Assembly: GCA_021820825.1 (NCBI GenBank)
Contig: JAKADD010000034.1
Coordinates: 1-11,911, forward strand
Direction: 5' to 3'
Origin: Bacillota bacterium
GTDB lineage: Bacteria > Bacillota > Bacilli > Alicyclobacillales > SLC66
Length of the DNA: 11,911 nt
Positions 6,643 through 11,911 of the stretch are shown one piece after another. Each line of letters begins with the position of its first letter. Positions within the stretch are counted from its first letter, which is position 1. Below the pieces are notes generated by a model that saw nothing but the letters and a program-made list of their open reading frames with translations, was not told the DNA's origin and did no database searches. The position numbers and the translations under genes are program-made.

Positions 6643-7698
6643 AACATACTTATCAAGAAGGCTCGAAAGTATCAGTGGTCAAAGTGGGGGGCAAGTGGTA
6701 CAATCGGTACAGAACATACGTTTGCATCGAGGTGAAGCCTGATGAATCCCGTTGAGTTTATACAACGTTTCTCAGAAGAATCTGCGTGTGAAGAGCATCT
6801 GATTCAATTGCGCTGGAAAGAAGGATTTCGGTGTCCTAAATGCGATAGCACCGAAGCCATGTTGGTGTATGCAGCGCATCGAAGAGATGCAGAGACACGG
6901 GTTCCGCTTTTCGAATGCAAACAGTGCCACCGGTAGACCTCGGTCACTTCAGGCACCATCTTTCATAAGAGCAGGGTGCCATTGAGTAAGTGGTTCCTAA
7001 GCCATTTACTTAATATCCAATGACAAGCAAGGTATCGCCGCCACGACATTGGGGCGGGATCTGGGCGTCTCGTATCCAACTGCGTGGCTAATGCTAAAAA
7101 AGCAGCGCAAAGCCATGGAGGAACGCAATTCCCTATACAAGTTCGATGGCATTGTTCAGGTGGACGAGTTTTATCTTGGTGGAAAGAGTCACGGCGACGG
7201 AAAACGCGGGCGAGGAACGGATCAAGACACCGTGATGATCGGATTATCATTGAAGAAGGGCGCTCCCGTGCACTGTTTCATGGAACTTGTGGGTGATATG
7301 AGCAAGCGCACGGTACTCGATGTGTTCTTCAGAAGATTGACATCCGATGTCATCCTGGAAACAGACGGGAATCCGACCTATGCCGCTTGCGCCGAGGAGT
7401 TGGATGTCAGTCATCTTGTGACCCTATCGAGTGACAAGAACGCACACGAGGTATTCAAGTGGGTGGATACCCTTGTCAGCAACCTGAAAAGTTCATTGAC
7501 GGAATCTACCACGGGCGGGAAGAACATAAGCAGTCGTACTTCGAGGAATTCGTATATCGCTTCAATCGTCGGGGCATGGGGAACGGTGTGGTCGAGCGAC
7601 TGTTGAATACATGCGCTCTCGCTAAACCACTAAATTCCAAGGCAACGGCCTGAGTGGGGCCTCATCCCACATGACTTTCGTATCTTCATAAGCATGTT
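6643..7698 (+). mobile_element. IS1595-family (ISXO2-like) insertion element, degenerate
   Basis: The transposase remnant is bracketed by imperfect terminal inverted repeats. The left end reads AACATACTTATCAAGA (from 6643) and the right end, read inward from 7698, AACATGCTTATGAAGA: 14 of 16 bases match, and CGAAAGT follows at both ends with a 3-base offset. The flanking 8-mers TAATACAA and TTTGACAA are not identical, so there is no clean target-site duplication; if the ends are correct, one flank was altered or deleted. About 1.05 kb is a normal size for this family. Confidence 0.75.
6742..7653 (+). pseudogene. IS1595-family (ISXO2-like) transposase, inactivated
   Basis: The reconstructed protein starts NPVEFIQRFSEE, has a zinc ribbon (CPKC…CKQC), then TSVTSGTIFHKS and a DDE nuclease core with VQVDEFYLGGK and ILETDGNPTY as the first two acidic sites, and ends in the F-N-R-R…N-x-V-V-E-R-L-L region. 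Three lesions are visible. There is a TAG at 6934-6936 right after CHR where Gln (CAG) or Trp is expected. An extra A at 6999-7000 shifts the frame between KWFL and AIYLISNDKQG. One A is lost in the run at 7487-7490, shifting the frame before FIDGIYHGREE. The start ATG at 6742 lies a few bases after GAGGTG. No functional transposase can be made. Confidence 0.9.
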
Positions 7699-8873
7699 TG
7701 ACAATGCTGGCGGCTGGTGTTGGATCGGCTACGACTGCATGGTTCGATGCTTCGCAGTTCAGCGCAGGCCGTCAGGCGCTTGGCATTTCCCCAAGTTCTG
7801 CTGCAAGCGCCGGGCCTGGAGCGGTCACAACCAGTTACACGCTGGGACCGAAAGTTGTACAGGTGAATGTCACAGACGCGATTACGCAGGTCGTCAAAAA
7901 GGCTACACCATCCGTTGTCGGCGTACTCAATATGCAGGATCTGCCGAACGCGAATGGAACGGGGTACTCTCTTCAAGCGGCGGCGGTTGGTTCGGGAGTT
8001 ATTTTCAGCGCGGCAGGATACATTGTAACCAATAACCATGTTGTACAGGGCGCGAACCAGGTTCAGGTTGTCATTAATCAGAAGCAGAAGGTGACGGCCA
8101 AGGTGGTCGGCACCGATCCCTACACAGATCTCGCCGTATTGAAAGTTCCCGCCAGTGATATTCAATCAAGCAATGTGGCGGTATTTGGAAATTCGAGCAA
8201 CCTCAATGCGGGAGAACCCGCCATTGCAATCGGCAATCCTGCCGGGCTGCAATTCGCCGATACGGTCACTTCGGGCATTATCAGCGCCACTCAGCGAACC
8301 ATGCCTGTGATCGACGAGGCGACCGGGCAGACTCTGGGGATGCAAACGGTGCTGCAGACGGACGCGGCCATCAACCCAGGGAACAGCGGCGGACCGCTGC
8401 TCAACATCGCGGGTCAGGTCATTGGCATCAACAGCAGCAAGATCGTTGCACAAGGATTTTCGGGCATGGGATTTGCGATTCCCAGCAATCAGGTGCAAAA
8501 GATCGTTGACCAGATCCTGACGTCAGGCCACGCGCAGCACGCGGCGCTTGGCATCTCTGGATTGCCGCTCCAGGATCTACCCCAGAACTACTGGCCCAAT
8601 GTTCCGGTGAACTACGGCGTGTGGGTCGCCGCTCCGGACAACACGCAGGCGAAGGCGGCCGGTTTTCAGCACGACGATGTCATTGTGGCTGTAAATGGGC
8701 ATAAAGTGACAGGCATCGGCAGTTTGCAGACTATCTTGCAGCAGTATCAGCCTGGGCAGACAGTTTCCGTCTCTTTGTACCGCGGCCAGAAAAAACTGAC
8801 TCTGCGCGATACGCTGTCCAATCTGCCGCCATTAAAGTTACAGAACAACGCGGGAGGACCCGTCGTGGGTTGA
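7698..8873 (+). CDS. HtrA/DegP-type serine protease, N-terminally truncated
   Basis: An extracytoplasmic trypsin-like protease with a PDZ domain, acting in surface protein quality control. The catalytic triad is visible: H114 in TNNHVV, D144 in YTDLAVLKV and S230 in NPGNSGGPL. The PDZ domain covers about residues 285-375 (GVWVAAP, then AAGFQHDDVIVAVNGHKV). The frame is closed by a TAA at 7689-7691, and the first possible starts (TTG 7698, ATG 7704) have no ribosome binding site. The family's cytoplasmic tail and the first half of its single transmembrane anchor are missing; only LAAGVGSATTAW of the anchor remains. The cut coincides with the right end of the IS element, so the gene was probably truncated there. 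The mature domains look intact, but membrane export and expression are doubtful. Confidence 0.9.
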   Translation: MTMLAAGVGSATTAWFDASQFSAGRQALGISPSSAASAGPGAVTTSYTLGPKVVQVNVTDAITQVVKKATPSVVGVLNMQDLPNANGTGYSLQAAAVGSGVIFSAAGYIVTNNHVVQGANQVQVVINQKQKVTAKVVGTDPYTDLAVLKVPASDIQSSNVAVFGNSSNLNAGEPAIAIGNPAGLQFADTVTSGIISATQRTMPVIDEATGQTLGMQTVLQTDAAINPGNSGGPLLNIAGQVIGINSSKIVAQGFSGMGFAIPSNQVQKIVDQILTSGHAQHAALGISGLPLQDLPQNYWPNVPVNYGVWVAAPDNTQAKAAGFQHDDVIVAVNGHKVTGIGSLQTILQQYQPGQTVSVSLYRGQKKLTLRDTLSNLPPLKLQNNAGGPVVG

Positions 8874-8896
8874 GCAGGGCGATTGATTTTGGGAAC

Positions 8897-8939
8897 TGTG
8901 ATGTGCGTCACGTCGCAACGGGCATCCTGGCCGTATAGT
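8897..8939 (+). promoter_or_regulatory. Crp/Fnr box and class II promoter of the DUF2249-CGCGG operon
   Basis: TGTGA-TGTGCG-TCACG (8897-8912) matches the TGTGA-N6-TCACA operator at all but the last base. A -10 element TATAGT lies at 8934-8939, implying a start near 8946 and a box centre at about -41.5, the standard class II activator position. There is no good -35 hexamer (cgtcgc at the 17-base spacing), as expected for activator-dependent promoters. The regulator gene four positions downstream has the matching recognition residues. Confidence 0.7.
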
Positions 8940-8992
8940 GTTGGAGACAGCACGACGGCAGGAGTCGTCGGCCGATGAGAGGAGAATCTGCC

Positions 8993-9232
8993 ATGAATGA
9001 ATATGCGGCCGTGTTGGACGTAACGCAGTACCCACCGAGATTCAAACACGAGGCGATTTTCGCGGTATTTACGACGCTTGCCCCTGGTCTTGTAATGGAG
9101 ATTATCAATGATCATGATCCGAAACCTCTGCGCTATCAGCTTGAGGCGGAGTACGCGGGGCAATTCGGGTGGCAGTATCTCGCGGAGGGCCCGGAGATCT
9201 GGCGTGTCCGCCTCGAACGACGCGAATCCTGA
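8993..9232 (+). CDS. DUF2249 domain protein
   Basis: 79 residues covering one DUF2249 domain: YPPRFKHEAIFAVFTTLAPG (13-32), the signature IINDHDPKPLRYQ (37-49), and a C-terminal FGWQYLAEGPEIWRVRL (58-74). Proteins of this type are small, cytoplasmic and common next to nitric oxide, hemerythrin-like and denitrification genes; their biochemical role is not established. ATG 8993 is chosen over 8975 because GAGAGGAG lies 8 bases before it. It is the first gene of the operon, about 47 bases after the predicted transcript start, and is followed by the CGCGG gene after 12 bases. Confidence 0.88.
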   Translation: MNEYAAVLDVTQYPPRFKHEAIFAVFTTLAPGLVMEIINDHDPKPLRYQLEAEYAGQFGWQYLAEGPEIWRVRLERRES

Positions 9233-9244
9233 AGGGGTGGGAGC

Positions 9245-9517
9245 ATGCGGGCAAGGAACTGGTCGGTGAATCTTGAAACGGAAGAGTATGCGGCGGACAG
9301 GACCCGGATCGTCTCAGATGCCTGTGAGGCGATTGTGGACACTGTTGAAGGGTATTATGTCAATATCGCGGTTGCCCCTGATCATGGGCACCCCGACGCC
9401 TATTTGGTTCCCATTTTGCGGGAACGGTTTGAATCTGCCGTTGACATCCGCTACGTTGATCAGTGTGGCTGCGGCGGGTACGTTTATCGCATCACGAAAA
9501 TAGCCAGGCCGTCATGA
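9245..9517 (+). CDS. CGCGG-motif small protein (putative radical-SAM-modified RiPP family)
   Basis: 90 residues. Visible features are NWSVNLETEEYAADR near the N-terminus, D-H-G-H-P-D-A-Y (46-53), and YVDQCGCGGYVYRI (70-83) with C74 and C76 in the CGCGG core. From memory this matches a family named for its CGCGG motif, best known in haloarchaea and annotated as putative radical-SAM-modified RiPP precursor; I cannot confirm it here, and no radical SAM gene lies in the window. An alternative is a small metal- or thiol-active protein of the NO-linked locus. ATG 9245 follows GGGGTGGGAG closely, and the stop overlaps the next start (ATGA), indicating translational coupling to the membrane protein. 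Confidence 0.75.
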   Translation: MRARNWSVNLETEEYAADRTRIVSDACEAIVDTVEGYYVNIAVAPDHGHPDAYLVPILRERFESAVDIRYVDQCGCGGYVYRITKIARPS

Positions 9518-10770
9518 AACAGGCCCGGCTATTTATTGTGCTGGCCATGGTTCACTTTGTCATTGGGGTTACTTTGGGCGGAATGATGGCGGTTGACACG
9601 TCGCTGTGGGGAACGCTCGTTCCTGTCCACGCGGAATTAAATCCGTTTGGCTGGCTGACCATGCTCATCTATGGCATGACGTATGCCGTGCTGGCCTCGT
9701 TTGGGCGCTTTCGCCCGCTATCTGCAGTTGCTGGGTGGACGCACCTGCTCTGCGCTGAAATCGGCGTGGCGGCGATCGCGCTCGGCGCAGGCTTTTCTCT
9801 GAACATGCTGGTGGAAGCGGGCTGGGTCTTCCAGGCATTGGCTCCGCTGCTGTTTCTGCGCAACATCATGTGGATCGTCCGCTCTGGACAGTCAGTCGCC
9901 GATCGCCCCACCGGGGCGAACAGCGAGTCGTCGCAGGATGGATCGGGCGCTTCCGGGTTGCTGACGCCGGCTGTCTATGCGGAATCCACCGATCGCATCG
10001 CACAGCGCGGAACCAGTCTGGCGTTGCTGTGCTGGATAATCGCGGCGGTGTGGATGGCGGCGGATGTTCTCGCAACGGCGGGAGCCGACGCGGCCAATCT
10101 GCCCACGGGTGCGCTGGTTTTGGTATACTATGGCTGGATTGCGGGAACTGTGCTGTCCGTTTCGCTACACCTGTTTCCGCGCTTTGTGGGCAGGAAATGC
10201 GTGGGCCGCCGTCAGGGATCGCTGATTCAGACACTGTGGATTGCGGGTGTGGCGATTGCCGCGATCGCGCCAGATCCAGGCAGTGCAGCGGATCGTTTGG
10301 GGTTTGCTCTGATTGGCGTCTCGCTCATCTGGATTGCCATTCTGTATGTCTGGCAGATGCGCCGTGACTGGTTTAAGCGGCTCAGCGTCACCTCTGGCGT
10401 GGCGTGGCTTGCCAGTTGGTGTTTTGCGCTGGCGCTGGGAGTGCGGCTCGTATGGGGAGCCGATCCGCTGTCGCTCGTTTCACTGCATCTGCTGTTTCTG
10501 GGCTGGATTACGACGCTCGTCTATGGCGTGGGCTATACGCTGTTTCCCCGCGTGTTGCACCGCTATGTGCGTTCTGGCTGGGTTTCGCCCACACAAATGG
10601 CGGCGTCCATCAGCGGGGCTGTACTGATGCCGATCGGGTTCTCTTTGATGGCGTGTGGACCGGTCGCCGGATCGAATGTACTGGCCGTCGGTGGGGTGTT
10701 TGCCGGTCTCGGCGCACTCTCGTTCATCGTGATCTGGTCCGCTTCAAAACGGGAGGGAGGTATGGCATGA
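9514..10770 (+). CDS. CcoN/NnrS-like heme-copper membrane protein
   Basis: 418 residues, about 12 hydrophobic segments, with a polar Ser/Gly-rich loop near residues 130-155. The protein contains three related units: HAELNPFGWLTMLIYGMTYA, VYYGWIAGTVLSVSLHLFPR and SLHLLFLGWITTLVYGVGYT, the latter two followed by R-F/V-x-x-R. The H-x-L-F/L-x-G-W…L-F-P-R pattern is typical of the heme-copper oxidase subunit I fold and of NnrS. A catalytic CuB site is not evident, so it may be a heme/NO-handling protein rather than an oxidase. ATG 9514 overlaps the previous stop; an upstream in-frame GTG at 9463 would overlap the CGCGG gene by over 50 bases and lacks a ribosome binding site. The end overlaps the regulator start. 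The broken copy is at 3085-3560. Confidence 0.82.
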   Translation: MKQARLFIVLAMVHFVIGVTLGGMMAVDTSLWGTLVPVHAELNPFGWLTMLIYGMTYAVLASFGRFRPLSAVAGWTHLLCAEIGVAAIALGAGFSLNMLVEAGWVFQALAPLLFLRNIMWIVRSGQSVADRPTGANSESSQDGSGASGLLTPAVYAESTDRIAQRGTSLALLCWIIAAVWMAADVLATAGADAANLPTGALVLVYYGWIAGTVLSVSLHLFPRFVGRKCVGRRQGSLIQTLWIAGVAIAAIAPDPGSAADRLGFALIGVSLIWIAILYVWQMRRDWFKRLSVTSGVAWLASWCFALALGVRLVWGADPLSLVSLHLLFLGWITTLVYGVGYTLFPRVLHRYVRSGWVSPTQMAASISGAVLMPIGFSLMACGPVAGSNVLAVGGVFAGLGALSFIVIWSASKREGGMA

Positions 10771-11444
10771 CTGGTATGGAGGAACTGCATCATATGGTGC
10801 TGTTTCGCGATTTGACAGACGCAGAATTTGCACAGTTGGCGAAGTTGGTGATCGTCCATCCCTGTGCGCGCGGCGAGTATATCTTTATGGAGGGACAAGC
10901 CCGCGAATTTGTGTACTTTGTCAAACGGGGCCTCGTCAAGATTTTCAAGGTTGACGCCGAGGGAAGGGAAAATATCGTCAATATTCTGGGCGCCAAGGCC
11001 ATGTTTCCACACGCAGGCCTGTTTGACGACAGCCCGTATCCGGGAACGGCGGAGGCGCTGGTCGATGGTGTGTTATACGCGATTTCCATCTATAAATTCG
11101 AAGAACTGCTGCAGCAGCATCCGGATATGATGCGCAAAATGCTGCGGGTTCTTGGTCACATGATTTTGCGCCTGCAAACGAAACTGCAGGAGGTTTCAGT
11201 GTTCGACGCCAAGGAACGTGTGGGAGCTCTGTTGTGGCATCTGGTCGATGAACACGGGCGTGCGGGCGCCGACGGGATTCATCTGTCGTTGCCGATAACC
11301 CATACCGAGATGGCGCGCATGATCGCGCTCTCGCGCGAGTCGGTCAATCGCACCTGGAACGAGTTTCGCCGGGAGGGAATTATTGAGGGCGACAAAGACG
11401 ATTGGATCGTGAGTCGCGAATGGTTCGACCGTTTCCGGCGTTGA
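10767..11444 (+). CDS. Crp/Fnr-family transcriptional regulator (right copy, operon-linked)
   Basis: 225 residues with the same domains as the left copy: sensory beta-barrel, dimer helix, and winged helix with recognition motif S-R-E-S-V-N-R (189-195), the R-E-x-x-x-R of CRP. One Cys only (C33). It differs from the left copy at about five residues (for example I for T in HMILR, S for A in HLSLP, E for G at 199, IIEG for IVVG), with about 2% nucleotide difference. It is the last plus-strand gene of the operon, coupled by ATGA to the membrane protein and preceded by GGGAGGGAGG. Because the operon promoter carries a TGTGA-N6-TCACG box, autoregulation is the simplest reading. Ligand unknown; NO, heme or a redox signal are candidates. 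Confidence 0.94.
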   Translation: MTGMEELHHMVLFRDLTDAEFAQLAKLVIVHPCARGEYIFMEGQAREFVYFVKRGLVKIFKVDAEGRENIVNILGAKAMFPHAGLFDDSPYPGTAEALVDGVLYAISIYKFEELLQQHPDMMRKMLRVLGHMILRLQTKLQEVSVFDAKERVGALLWHLVDEHGRAGADGIHLSLPITHTEMARMIALSRESVNRTWNEFRREGIIEGDKDDWIVSREWFDRFRR

Positions 11445-11457
11445 CCACTTTGCGGGA

Positions 11458-11766
11458 TTATGTCCATTCGATTTCAATGTGATCGTCGCGGATGCGAATC
11501 GGATAAGTCTCCAGTCGGATCACACAGGGCAGACGCGTTGCGCGGCCAGTTTTTATCGAAAATGCGCCGCCGTGACACGGGCAGACGATCTCTTCGCCGG
11601 CAATGCTCCCCTCTGTGAGCGAACAGTCCTGGTGCGTACACGTATCCGCAGTCGCAAACCATCCCTGTTGCAAATGATACACTGCGATTACTTCCCCATC
11701 GATCTCGTACTGCTTCATGTTTCCGACGGTCAGTTCCGAAACTTCGCCAATTTTCTCCCAGGTCAT
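11458..11766 (-). CDS. Rieske [2Fe-2S] ferredoxin-like protein (right copy)
   Basis: 102 residues, differing from the left copy at only a few positions (for example E for G at residue 4, N for D at 16, S for N at 54, S for A at 70). All cluster ligands are kept: C43-x-H45 and C62-x2-H65. Silent changes outnumber replacements by eye, suggesting both copies were maintained as functional after duplication. Start ATG 11766 overlaps the TGA of the upstream minus-strand ORF, so the gene is probably co-transcribed with it from outside the window. It converges on the regulator with a 13-base gap. Confidence 0.93.
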   Translation of the reverse strand: MTWEKIGEVSELTVGNMKQYEIDGEVIAVYHLQQGWFATADTCTHQDCSLTEGSIAGEEIVCPCHGGAFSIKTGRATRLPCVIRLETYPIRIRDDHIEIEWT

Positions 11767-11911
11767 CGCTTTGACTCCTCCTCAATTGTCTGCTCTGCAC
11801 GGGCCTGCTCTGCCCGCCGGAATCGTATGCTGCGCCGTTTCTCAAACACGGCTACGCCGAACTCGCCTCGGCGCAGCATATGATCCCGGCCGAGCGGGTT
11901 TTCATTCCTTA
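11763..11911 (-). CDS. 3' end of an unidentified gene preceding the Rieske gene (partial)
   Basis: The minus-strand frame entering at the right edge reads NENPLGRDHMLRRGEFGVAV, then FEKRRSIRFRR and a charged end, with its TGA overlapping the Rieske ATG. It corresponds to the ORF at 4553-4714. Here the frame stays open to the window edge, whereas the left copy meets a stop just before the equivalent point, so the full gene probably continues to the right. The tail is rich in Arg and Glu and looks soluble. Family not recognised. Confidence 0.55.
   Translation of the reverse strand, partial: RNENPLGRDHMLRRGEFGVAVFEKRRSIRFRRAEQARAEQTIEEESKR

Larger units (their letters stand above)
10461..11911. 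repeat. Right copy of the 1.45-kb direct repeat
   Basis: Same orientation and content as the left copy: the end of the membrane protein gene, the regulator, the Rieske gene and the tail of the preceding ORF. The sequences part company at about 4700 / 11905, very near the window edge, so the true right limit of the repeat is not certain. Confidence 0.85.

Noticed and set aside
1..11911. CRISPR arrays, tRNA or rRNA genes
   Set aside because: No regularly spaced short repeats and no cloverleaf or rRNA-like segments were seen by eye; a tRNAscan or CRISPR finder run would settle it.

Overview
The window looks like an accessory, rearranged stretch of a Gram-positive (Bacillota) chromosome, probably an Alicyclobacillaceae-type organism. 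The reasons are strong AGGAGG-like ribosome binding sites, a membrane-anchored HtrA, a Crp/Fnr regulator of the TGTGA-binding kind, and moderate G+C. The host assignment is inference.

Layout. 1-1258 (minus): 5' part of an FAD-dependent oxidoreductase of the phytoene desaturase / protoporphyrinogen oxidase type, running off the left edge. 1489-2785: debris (an IS3-family transposase tail and an SCP2-domain remnant) around one intact-looking 61-aa gene of unknown function (1975-2160). 3085-4714: a degraded copy of a module consisting of a broken membrane protein gene, an intact Crp/Fnr regulator gene, and on the opposite strand a small Rieske ferredoxin gene preceded by a short ORF. 4837-5151: a Cys-rich hypothetical protein. 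5111-6469 (minus): an NnrS / heme-copper-oxidase-subunit-I-like membrane protein. 6643-7698: a dead IS1595 (ISXO2-like) element carrying three lesions. 7698-8873: HtrA serine protease whose N-terminus is cut off exactly at the IS end. 8897-11911: the complete version of the module: a Crp/Fnr box and promoter, DUF2249 protein, CGCGG-motif small protein, 418-aa CcoN/NnrS-like membrane protein, Crp/Fnr regulator, then the convergent Rieske gene and the end of another ORF.

How it fits together. The plus-strand genes 8993-11444 form one tightly packed operon, with ATGA overlaps between its third and fourth steps. It starts from a promoter whose TGTGA-N6-TCACG palindrome sits at about -41.5. The operon's own regulator has the CRP-type R-E-x-x-x-R recognition helix that reads TGTGA, so the operon is probably autoactivated. 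DUF2249, NnrS-like proteins and a Crp/Fnr regulator together point to low-oxygen or nitric oxide/nitrite physiology. This is inference; no nitrogen-oxide reductase is in the window. The most unusual member is the 90-aa protein ending in a CGCGG motif, which resembles a family annotated as putative radical-SAM-modified peptides.

The regulator-Rieske block occurs twice in direct orientation exactly 7210 bp apart, about 94-98% identical. The left copy's membrane gene is truncated and frameshifted.
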